Assembly (NCBI GenBank): GCA_947184155.2
Contig: CAMXCT020001446.1
Coordinates: 282,001-346,000 of the forward strand
DNA length: 64,000 bases
DNA from: Cladocopium goreaui
Lineage: Eukaryota; Sar; Dinophyceae; Suessiales; Symbiodiniaceae
Direction: 5' to 3'
Positions within the stretch are counted from its first letter, which is position 1; each line of letters begins with the position of its first letter. Positions 29,321 through 37,077 of the stretch are shown here, piece after piece. Made by a program: the position numbers and the translations under genes. A model generated the notes under the pieces. That model saw nothing but the letters and a program-made list of their open reading frames with translations. It was not told where the DNA came from and ran no database searches.

Positions 29321-29914
29321 TCAGGGCAGGATCACACCGGAGCTAATTTTGTAGCATTTCAAGCGTAGTACGAAAGGCTGTCTGGTACCCGGGATGAGGA
29401 AAGAGGATTCGCGGGAATTGTACTGCCGAAGTCGCCACTCAGGTCGGTATGCCTCCAAAAGCTGCAAGACCGTCATATCATTGGAAACTTGGAATGTATC
29501 ACCGTCCAAGTCGCAAAAGCGAAACTCCAGGTTCGAGGGATCAATTTGGATGTCCCATTGGGACCTCAATCTTTTGGAGATACAAAAGCGGAGTTCGGCA
29601 ATTGGGATGAGGCCGGCTTCAACTGGTTCCATCTGACGTGACCAGGTAAACAAAGCTGCAAGTTCAAAGCCACTGACATGTCTAAAATTGGAGTTCACCA
29701 GAGCCATGTAGTGTTCACGGTCAGGTTCGCTTCGGTGAGTCAATGCCTGTAAGGGAGAGAAGTCAACCAAGATAAGGACAGGTCTGTTTGGAGGAGGGTT
29801 CACATCACCAGGGAGGCCTCGATGTCCAGCAATCCACCCAACGGTTCGTGTACCAAGCGGTGTCTCAATCGTAGATGTGGCGCGATATGGATTGGGTCGA
29901 GAAGAACGAGCCAT
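29321..29914 (-). CDS. Element ORF7, paralogue of ORF5
   Basis: 197 residues from ATG 29914, 43 bases after CCATTTTGCAG. Key blocks are RPVLILVDFSPLQAL, LRSQWDIQIDPSNLEF, EAYRPEWRLRQ and SRESSFLIPG. Each has a counterpart in ORF5 in the same order (RPVIFQLDLKPMQQL, LLQRWSIHLPASEF, NWFYPRWKTHQ, TRECSPLLLTP). No outside homology recognised. The conserved Trp and Asp/Pro positions suggest a folded domain. Confidence 0.65.
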   Translation of the reverse strand: MARSSRPNPYRATSTIETPLGTRTVGWIAGHRGLPGDVNPPPNRPVLILVDFSPLQALTHRSEPDREHYMALVNSNFRHVSGFELAALFTWSRQMEPVEAGLIPIAELRFCISKRLRSQWDIQIDPSNLEFRFCDLDGDTFQVSNDMTVLQLLEAYRPEWRLRQYNSRESSFLIPGTRQPFVLRLKCYKISSGVILP

Positions 29915-30095
29915 TGCGTCGAATGTGAAGTATCGAGGATAAAGCGCAAAGCCCAAGCTGCAAAATGGGTTGGAATAGCCACAGGAACAAGCACAAAGTG
30001 TTAGAAATAAAAGAGAAACGGTGTACCTAGTAAATGGTCACACAAAGAGACGATGAATCACAGGTCTTTTTTCCGCCGACAAAGAATGTGGTATA

Positions 30096-30785
30096 TTACA
30101 CACTTGAATCCGACATATCCATCGGGTCAATATCGTTCGCATCCAACGGACCATGTACTTGTTGAGGAGGGACAGCGGGGCGAGTGAGATATACAGTACG
30201 GTGTAGTGTTGCCGGTGGGGAAGACGGTGGTGTAGACCGCCAAGGTGGCCAATATAAAGAGGTAGTGGTTCCTTGAGAATGGTGTTGGGCGGAGCGTCCC
30301 CAGCATGACTGTAAAATATGGAGGTGGTCCGGTATCGCTTCGTACGGCTGTGAGACATGGACGTTGGAGTGTTCAGGGTGTGGTAAAACGGGAACAGTAG
30401 TTGCCGTAGGGGAGGAGGATGATGGTTGAATTGGTACATCATAGTATCTGCGCCAATGGTTAGCTGTAGTGCGCAAGGTTGCCTGGTCGTTGGTGAGGTG
30501 CATGTTCTCCAGGAATGTTTCCACTGGTTTCCACGTTTCAAGACCATCAAGTGTCCTTTCCACGATCCAAAGTTCATCTGAACGGTTAGACAAAGGATAG
30601 CTCAGCTTCTTGATGAAGACGGAGTGGACAGTGGTAGAGGTCGGAATCATTCTCGCTGCACGAGGAATATAGGATGCCGAGGTGGGATCATCCGGTGGCA
30701 AGTGTGAGGCAAGGCCATGTATGGATGTAGGTGGTAAACCGTGCGAGACCAATCGAGCAGGATCATCCGTGTTGGAGGTCATCAT
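30096..30785 (-). CDS. Element ORF6, paralogue of ORF8
   Basis: 229 residues from ATG 30785 (MMTSNTDDPARL), 37 bases after TTGGCTTCAG. A globular segment (residues ~53-120) includes VHSVFIKKLSYPL, ELWIVERTLDGLETW and TLRTTANHWRRYYDVPI; the remainder is Pro/Ser/Thr-rich, ending in an acidic DPMDMSDSSV. The shared RT-x(3,4)-WR motif followed by two aromatics and IP or VP links it to ORF8. Function unknown. Confidence 0.65.
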   Translation of the reverse strand: MMTSNTDDPARLVSHGLPPTSIHGLASHLPPDDPTSASYIPRAARMIPTSTTVHSVFIKKLSYPLSNRSDELWIVERTLDGLETWKPVETFLENMHLTNDQATLRTTANHWRRYYDVPIQPSSSSPTATTVPVLPHPEHSNVHVSQPYEAIPDHLHILQSCWGRSAQHHSQGTTTSLYWPPWRSTPPSSPPATLHRTVYLTRPAVPPQQVHGPLDANDIDPMDMSDSSV

Positions 30786-31004
30786 GTACGATCAAAAGAA
30801 TATGATAGCGGGAAATACTAAACTGAAGCCAAAAGGCCGTGGGGAAGGTCAATGATGAAGGAATAAATAACGAATATCACCCACTGGAAAACGAGAAAAG
30901 GATGACACAAGGGAAAATCAGAACCGGGGTGGTGGACATCACAACGAATGTTGGTCTTTTTCCTCATAGACGTGAGCCGTGTCAAGATCCATCAAGACAG
31001 CTAA

Positions 31005-31739
31005 TCACTCAGCGGCTTTAGTGTATCGGGTGGCCGTGACGAATGGATGTCCACGGGGAATCACTTGAACATGTACAGCAAAGCCAGTGTCTTGTGCATC
31101 TGGATGTGGTGTCAGCAGCAACGGAGAACACTCGCGGGTCGTGAAGGCATCGAGATGTTGATGAGTTTTCCATCTCGGGTAGAACCAATTCAAAACATCC
31201 AGAAGAGAATGAGGAAGGTCGTCAAGCATCTGAGCTCCTTGATCGGTGTCAATCATCATGTAGAACTCCGACGCTGGTAGGTGTATGGACCAGCGTTGTA
31301 GCAGTGTGTCGGTGACTACGGTTTTGAGGTCTGAAACGAAATGACTGCGAGCATAGTCCGGGTAGATGACCTTGAACGTCTGGAACAAGCTGTCATAGGT
31401 GGCCGTAGGAAGGTTGCCCGCGACATTGGGGGTCAAGATGTTGTAATAAGGGTTGCGTACGGCCAGTTGTTGCATCGGCTTCAGGTCCAACTGGAAAATA
31501 ACCGGTCGGTGAGGTGTCGGAGGCGAAGACCGGTTGGGTGGGTGCCGGAATGACGTAGAGCCCATAGCGGAAGATGACGTCCTGGTTGGAGAGCGTGAGC
31601 GTCGTGTAGGTGAGATCCTCTCGTGGGACATAGCTCGCTGTTGGCAATAGCGGTCCAGGTGAACGCGGAGAGACATAATAAATGGCTGGCGGGTTGTGTG
31701 ATACGACGTGTCAGAATTCAATGGGACAACAGCGTCCAT
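31005..31739 (-). CDS. Element ORF5, paralogue of ORF7
   Basis: 244 residues from ATG 31739, only four bases after the strong pyrimidine tract ending GTTTATCTTCAG. The hydrophobic residues encoded upstream (ILGIFFLFIFRT) are that tract read in frame. A short Arg/Ser-rich stretch (SPTRRSRSPTRT) precedes the domain shared with ORF7. Function unknown; ORF5 and ORF6 together form the first cassette of the duplicated pair. Confidence 0.65.
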   Translation of the reverse strand: MDAVVPLNSDTSYHTTRQPFIMSLRVHLDRYCQQRAMSHERISPTRRSRSPTRTSSSAMGSTSFRHPPNRSSPPTPHRPVIFQLDLKPMQQLAVRNPYYNILTPNVAGNLPTATYDSLFQTFKVIYPDYARSHFVSDLKTVVTDTLLQRWSIHLPASEFYMMIDTDQGAQMLDDLPHSLLDVLNWFYPRWKTHQHLDAFTTRECSPLLLTPHPDAQDTGFAVHVQVIPRGHPFVTATRYTKAAE

Positions 31740-31851
31740 GGTTCTGAAGATAAACAAGAAGAAAATTCCCAAAATGAAGGCCAACGGGTTGGTGAAACAG
31801 TAATACCGTACCGCAACGTACCTTTTCCTTGTGATTCGCATATGTCAATGG

Positions 31852-32484
31852 TCAGCCAAGTTGGTCTTTGATCTTATTCCACATAGAGCGAACATCTTCT
31901 TCAGACTTGCCCATCTTGGTCGAGATCACCTTCCATGAAAATCGAGATTTTTCGTCAACCTTCAGAGTGCGTAGTTTCTGTTTGTCTTCAGAGGTCCAGA
32001 GTGATAATGGGCTCGAGGAGCGGGATCGGGATTGGTCACGGCGGCGACGACGCTTGGCAGGAGCCTTTGGAGCAGATTTGGCTTTCTGTTTGCGACTTGG
32101 CGGTGATGGTGTTCTAGTAGAAAGCTTCGAAGGTGCAGGTAAAACATCAGGAGGCGGAGCAGCAACATGTTGGTGCGGCTCGGGAAGATGGGTTTCCACC
32201 AGTTCATCCATAAGTGTCTCTTCTTCTTCCAGATCCGGCGATGGGATGGGGGCATTGTCAATGAAGGCATTGGTCTGGTCCGAATAGTGTGGTCGTAGGC
32301 CATCAGGTTGATTCCATACGTCTGTACTGGGAAGAGGAGTAGGTTCAATGTTGGGAATGAGAGTGGGTGGTAGTAGCGCCATTGCTCGATGTAGTAGAAG
32401 GTAAGCATGGTGAACATCATGAAGAAATTGAAGAAACACTGGTTCTTGGATCGGAATTGACGTCGTAGGAGACGAGGAAGCCAT
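31852..32484 (-). CDS. Element ORF4, Myb/SANT-like DNA-binding protein
   Basis: 210 residues from ATG 32484 (MASSSPTTSIPIQEP), about 57 bases after TGCTTTTCCAG. An acidic region (PDLEEEETLMDELVE) is followed by a basic, Arg-rich segment (AKRRRRRDQSRSRS). The C-terminal ~50 residues match a Myb/SANT repeat: first Trp in LWTSEDKQKLRTL, second in FSWKVISTKMGKSEEDV, third in RSMWNKIKDQLG, spaced as in single-repeat Myb domains. Such a domain could guide the element to chromatin or target DNA; that is inference. Confidence 0.7.
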   Translation of the reverse strand: MASSSPTTSIPIQEPVFLQFLHDVHHAYLLLHRAMALLPPTLIPNIEPTPLPSTDVWNQPDGLRPHYSDQTNAFIDNAPIPSPDLEEEETLMDELVETHLPEPHQHVAAPPPDVLPAPSKLSTRTPSPPSRKQKAKSAPKAPAKRRRRRDQSRSRSSSPLSLWTSEDKQKLRTLKVDEKSRFSWKVISTKMGKSEEDVRSMWNKIKDQLG

Positions 32485-32657
32485 GACAATGCGTCGAGTA
32501 TGGGCCAACAGGTAAATGGAGCCGAGTTTGAGGGTAAGCCTGCTGGAAAAGCACTGTTCCGTGATCAAATAGATGCAAATAAGGTCCAAAGGGGTGAGAC
32601 TTTCAGCAAGGTGTGAGCAGTGAAACGTAAGCGTCAGCGGCAAGACAGTTCAGGATT

Positions 32658-35267
32658 TTACCACAATAAGGAAACGTGTAAATATTGACGAATCGGCTTG
32701 GCAGCAGCGAAGAGATCGGACTCGGCGAAACCGGCTGATCTGTACAAACGATGCAATGCGGCAAAACCTCGTGTCCGTTCATGTGTGGGGTGCGCACATT
32801 TGGCGACCAGAAATAATCGTGAAACAAAGCCTGAAAGTTGGACGGCCAAAGGTGATGCGGAGAATGGCGCCATGACCTGGTTGAAGTCGCGTGGAGGGCT
32901 GTAGCGGAGGGCAAAAGGCTCGAACTCGATGCAAAAGCCCAAGAACTCCTGGTCCGGTTCAGTTTCCAAAATGATAGGATGGCCGTAGAACTCCGGGTGG
33001 AGGAAATTGGCGAAGCAAATTTCGTAGTCCCAGCTGGGGTCCGACAAGCACAATCTGTTGTCCACATAGCGAAGGAGGCGAGCTGTAAGATCCATGTTGC
33101 TAAGGGTGGTACGGTAAGTTTTGTACCAGATTTCTTCGGACAGTGCGACAACCATCATGCACAAAGCTGGACTCAGTGGGGAGCCCATAGGGGATCCTCG
33201 GATTTGTTCAAAAACCCTAGTGCCGATGGAGAATTGAGTCATCTTCAAGGACATAAGGATGATGCGTTCAATGTCCCGAATGAAGATCTTCCTGGTCACA
33301 TTGAGTGTACGGCATGTGCGGCCTTTTACTACGTCCCCTGTGTTGTTGCCCGGAGTTGCCTTCACGGAGATGATCTCATCGGGGGCGGTATTCATGAGGG
33401 GCGAGAGGAACTGCAGGGTCAGTCGCCAGCTCGCGATGAAGCGGTCCGTGTCAATGCTTGTGAAAAAGCCCGCAAGATCTTGGTTGTGTATTCGTGGAGT
33501 GGGGAGCGAATCAAAGTCAGTGTCCTTGAGGAGCTTGATGAGATCGAATACATCACCCCTGGCCAGGTTGTGGGGAAACGCTTGAGGTAGAAGGTTGTAA
33601 ATCAGCTTGGCGGTGCAGTTCAACATAGGTCGGAAAGGTGCCGTGAAGAAGCTGACAATAGGTCGTCCCGCCTTGAACTGTTTTTTCCTTTTGGGTAGAA
33701 CATAGGCGTTCGGCAGATCTCGTCCAGCACCAAGTGCCCATGGGTATGAATTGCCAAAATGGCGATTGATCTCGGCGATGGTCCGCTCGATGATGTCGCT
33801 CGGGCTTTGCTCCAATTTGCGAAATACCAACGGGTCGGCAAAGGTGGTAGTGAGGCACTGGAAGTAGAGCACGGGGCAGTAGATTCGTAGGGATGTGGCT
33901 CGCTTGTCCTCGTTGTGGAAGACGGCTTCTGGAAAAAGACGTTTGAAACGGCTGATGTCTTTGTGAGTGATGTGGTTGTTGAGTGTGTGGTAGTGGGATT
34001 GAATAGAACGATGCCAAAGCTCATCAATATGGGGCTTTTGTAAGGAAGGGAGTGAGTGTCGGGTAGTCCATGTCCGCAAAGCCAGGCGAAGCGATGTCTG
34101 GATTTCTTTGGAAGGTGGGAAGATTTTGTTTTGAAGCGAACCAGTCGCAATGGATGTGTGTGGGCCATCATCAAAATGTAGGTTGTCGCCGTCGAGGACC
34201 AGGTGTTGATCGGGTGGGAGACCACGAAGAGCATGAGGTCGCAAGGCATCACAGGCACACTTTGGGGTTTCGCCGTCAGCCCATTTGGTAGCGGCTTCTT
34301 TGTGATTGCACAAGCTATCCATCACCGAGGGGAACTTTGTGAAGACAATCGCCGTGGAAGGAGTCTGCAATGTGGTGTTGTAGTGTCGGGTTTGATGAAC
34401 GTGGGAGGTGAGTAGGCGTCGAAGATCCCGAGTCCAATTGGGGCATAGTAGCCAAGGCGCACGAAGAGGAACCGGTTTTCTGACTCGTTTGGCTTTCCAG
34501 AAGGTCAAAGCTCGGTCAACGGCATTGACGGCGTACGACCTTTGGGGTTCTCCGAGGTTGTTGGCAAGACGTCGAATAAAATAGCAGCCTTGAACTCCAA
34601 TTTCGTTGGATCGTAATCTCTTCTCCATGTGGAAGCGTCGAACGGAGTTACTGCCCAAATCCTGGATAATCTCCCAGAGTTGTACTCGTCGATGAAAGAG
34701 AGGACTGTGAAGAGCGTGTCGAACATGATGGGGTGTAGATCGCCAACGAAGCTTCCGCCACAAGGAGAATGTTCCAAATTGCCGAGAGGCAGAAAATTTG
34801 GTACGTGCAATGAGTCCCTTTCGGCAGTTGAAAAACTGGTAAATGAACGGAGTGTTCAATCGAGGTTGCCACAGTTGAATTAAGGCCTGTTCCAAGGCCC
34901 AAAAGTTGGATTTATTGGTGTAGATCGGGAAAACAGACCACATCCAGAAATTGTCAAATCTACACCAAAACCGTAAGGCTACTTCGGCCAGCACGAATTT
35001 ATGTTGTTGCACTTGCAGAAATTTCCGATAGCGAGAGTGTTCGCGGTCTAAAACAAATGAGGACGTGGAGCCAATGTAAAACTTAGGTTGAAAATTCGCA
35101 ATGTGGCAGAAACGAATATACACCGCCTGGGGATGCTTGAAACATTGGAGAGCGACAGACAAGTCATCCCAGGATCTGCAAAAGAAAATACTCTGCATCG
35201 GAGTGCCTTTTAGCAAGGCTTGGAGTTTCGGATTGGCCCGTGGATGTAACAATACATATTGGCCCAT
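32658..35267 (-). CDS. Element ORF3: GIY-YIG endonuclease plus Penelope-type reverse transcriptase
   Basis: 869 residues from ATG 35267, five bases after CTTCAAACAG; a longer frame from 35417 adds 50 mostly hydrophobic residues that look like a translated pyrimidine tract. GIY-YIG: AVYIRF (~48-53), KFYIGSTSS (~62-70), R and H of DREHSRY, and LEQALIQLWQPRLN (~125-138). A Cys/His cluster, CNHKEAATKWADGETPKCAC (~320-339), may bind zinc. RT: GRPIVSF (~534), motif A QDLAGFFTSID (~596-606), motif B RGSPMGSPLSPAL (~690-702), motif C LRYVDNRL (~732-739), then EFLGFCIEF. Motif C has VDN where most RTs have two Asp. The GIY-YIG domain precedes the RT, the reverse of canonical Penelope. Confidence 0.8.
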   Translation of the reverse strand: MGQYVLLHPRANPKLQALLKGTPMQSIFFCRSWDDLSVALQCFKHPQAVYIRFCHIANFQPKFYIGSTSSFVLDREHSRYRKFLQVQQHKFVLAEVALRFWCRFDNFWMWSVFPIYTNKSNFWALEQALIQLWQPRLNTPFIYQFFNCRKGLIARTKFSASRQFGTFSLWRKLRWRSTPHHVRHALHSPLFHRRVQLWEIIQDLGSNSVRRFHMEKRLRSNEIGVQGCYFIRRLANNLGEPQRSYAVNAVDRALTFWKAKRVRKPVPLRAPWLLCPNWTRDLRRLLTSHVHQTRHYNTTLQTPSTAIVFTKFPSVMDSLCNHKEAATKWADGETPKCACDALRPHALRGLPPDQHLVLDGDNLHFDDGPHTSIATGSLQNKIFPPSKEIQTSLRLALRTWTTRHSLPSLQKPHIDELWHRSIQSHYHTLNNHITHKDISRFKRLFPEAVFHNEDKRATSLRIYCPVLYFQCLTTTFADPLVFRKLEQSPSDIIERTIAEINRHFGNSYPWALGAGRDLPNAYVLPKRKKQFKAGRPIVSFFTAPFRPMLNCTAKLIYNLLPQAFPHNLARGDVFDLIKLLKDTDFDSLPTPRIHNQDLAGFFTSIDTDRFIASWRLTLQFLSPLMNTAPDEIISVKATPGNNTGDVVKGRTCRTLNVTRKIFIRDIERIILMSLKMTQFSIGTRVFEQIRGSPMGSPLSPALCMMVVALSEEIWYKTYRTTLSNMDLTARLLRYVDNRLCLSDPSWDYEICFANFLHPEFYGHPIILETEPDQEFLGFCIEFEPFALRYSPPRDFNQVMAPFSASPLAVQLSGFVSRLFLVAKCAHPTHERTRGFAALHRLYRSAGFAESDLFAAAKPIRQYLHVSLLW

Positions 35268-35429
35268 CAATACTGTTTGAAGCATCCGAAAAGCAAAAAA
35301 GACATCAACAGAAGGGGACAACGTGAAAGGAGTCAATAGTGCGAGAACAAGAATACAGGAATGAGCCACGGCCAAAGTTCGCATAATGTTGGCTGCTTTT
35401 GAGCCAGGTGCTTTCAAATATGCTGCTAG

Positions 35430-36734
35430 TCAGGATTGCATCAATAACGCCACCGTCATGACCTTGAGGACTACTTCATCCGTGGAGGCCCCCTTGTGTT
35501 TGCAAGGGTCGATACCCATAGCCACGCTTGCGCGTTGGATAGTTTTCGAAGCATCATCGGGTTGGTTTTGCCACCATTCATTGACCTTTTCCAAGTTCTT
35601 CTCCAGGATGTCCTGTTTGGGCTGTGGTAGCTTCAAAGCTTTCAACCACTTGGTGTATTGAGTGTCCGACAATGATGTGGGTTGGTTGTCAACGAGCCAA
35701 GTGTTCACGGAGCCCGGAGAAATAAGCAGAGTTGAGGGTTCAAAGGTCGTAGACGCGGCAGGTTGTCCTTGAAGTGCACGTCCAATCGGTGTCGTGGCTG
35801 GAGTGGAGCCCGGAGGTGCAGTAGTTGGTGAGGTAGTAGCGGCCGATTTGACCTTGGCCAGTTCTGCCTCCAGTTCAAGAATGCGTTGTTGGCTGGCCAC
35901 GTCAGCAGAAGGTTGAGTCGGGAGCCAAGATTGGAGAAGTTGAGCAACATCTTTGGCCATGTTTTGGGTGGCCTCCTTTTGGTTGAGACATTGGCCTGCT
36001 GAACGAGCTCGGAATGTAGCGAGTTTGTCCAAGTCTACATTGCGAGTGCGTAGTTGTGATACCAATTCGGCCACAAATACTGTAGTGCCTATGTTGTCAA
36101 AAGGAAGGACGAAGGTTTCTCTTCCGTATGCAACTCGGCGAAGCCAAGTATTGTGTAAGCCCTGGTACAAGAACTTCCAGAGTGGGACTTGTAAAGGATC
36201 CATCCCTTCAATGTCCTTGTAGCTTGAAAATCTGCTCTGTCGGATTCTAGAAGGGAAGTCCAAACCATTGATCTTGTTGGAGTCGTGGAAGTCGACATCA
36301 GGTTTCCAATTCTCAACTGGTGGGATTTCAATTGGTCTGCATGTATATCCTTCGTTGACAGAAGAACTTGCTCCTGGGGATGACATAGGTCTCGGTGATC
36401 TCGGTGTAAAAGGGTGACGTTGAGGTGCAAAACTGGCGTTGTTGGGGGGTGTCTGTGAGCTCGGAGGCGGCGTGGGCGGAAAAGGTGCCGTAGGCGAAGT
36501 CCATGGTGGGCGTGTTGGGAACGATGGAGACGTAGGCGGTGGAGGCGGTATTCCGGATGGGTTCCAAAAGGGTCGATGGGTCGTCATGGCATAGTGCATC
36601 GGGCCACGGAACGCCGGTACTGCTTGGTGCCAACCATGTGGATGACGAGGTGGTGTGCGCGAGCGATCCGGCTGGGAAGGAGGAATTCCATTCATATCCG
36701 CGCTGTATTGGGAGATCAGGTCCTGGGACGCCAT
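35430..36734 (-). CDS. Element ORF2, Pro-rich protein with C-terminal helical domain
   Basis: 434 residues from ATG 36734 (MASQDLISQYSADMNG), 58 bases after ACATTTCTCGCAG. The first ~130 residues are Pro/Ser/Arg-rich (PPSQPDRSRTPPRHPHGW). A globular part follows with DPLQVPLWKFLYQGLHNTW and FVLPFDNIGTTVFVAELVSQ, then a coiled coil (QQRILELEAELAKVKS). The C-terminal part (SVNTWLVDNQPTSLSDTQYT) is helical. Size and plan would suit a Gag-like structural protein, but no zinc knuckle or known capsid motif is visible, so this is a guess. The stop lies just upstream of the ORF3 frame. Confidence 0.6.
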   Translation of the reverse strand: MASQDLISQYSADMNGIPPSQPDRSRTPPRHPHGWHQAVPAFRGPMHYAMTTHRPFWNPSGIPPPPPTSPSFPTRPPWTSPTAPFPPTPPPSSQTPPNNASFAPQRHPFTPRSPRPMSSPGASSSVNEGYTCRPIEIPPVENWKPDVDFHDSNKINGLDFPSRIRQSRFSSYKDIEGMDPLQVPLWKFLYQGLHNTWLRRVAYGRETFVLPFDNIGTTVFVAELVSQLRTRNVDLDKLATFRARSAGQCLNQKEATQNMAKDVAQLLQSWLPTQPSADVASQQRILELEAELAKVKSAATTSPTTAPPGSTPATTPIGRALQGQPAASTTFEPSTLLISPGSVNTWLVDNQPTSLSDTQYTKWLKALKLPQPKQDILEKNLEKVNEWWQNQPDDASKTIQRASVAMGIDPCKHKGASTDEVVLKVMTVALLMQS

Positions 36735-37077
36735 GAGGTAGAGAGGGTCACGAGACAATAGGTCAAAATGCGCTCGAACTGCCGAATGAAAGCTGCGAGA
36801 AATGTCAGGGTGAGACAAGGATAGTGTGCGAGTGAAAAAGTGAAACATAATACGAGGTTCCAGTGTGTGAAACATAAGGTGAAAACGAATCTTGCGCAAG
36901 GATCCACAATATGAGCATGCAGCGAGTCACAAACCTTTTGAGGAAGAAGTGGCAGCAATACCGAATGTCGGGAGAAGCATTGTTACTCCAAAATAATCGG
37001 GCAGGGCCACTAGGCTCACTGGATCGCCGACGTAGAATAGTCGATACTTGTTCTGGTACTCCTCAAGGGTAAAGAAT

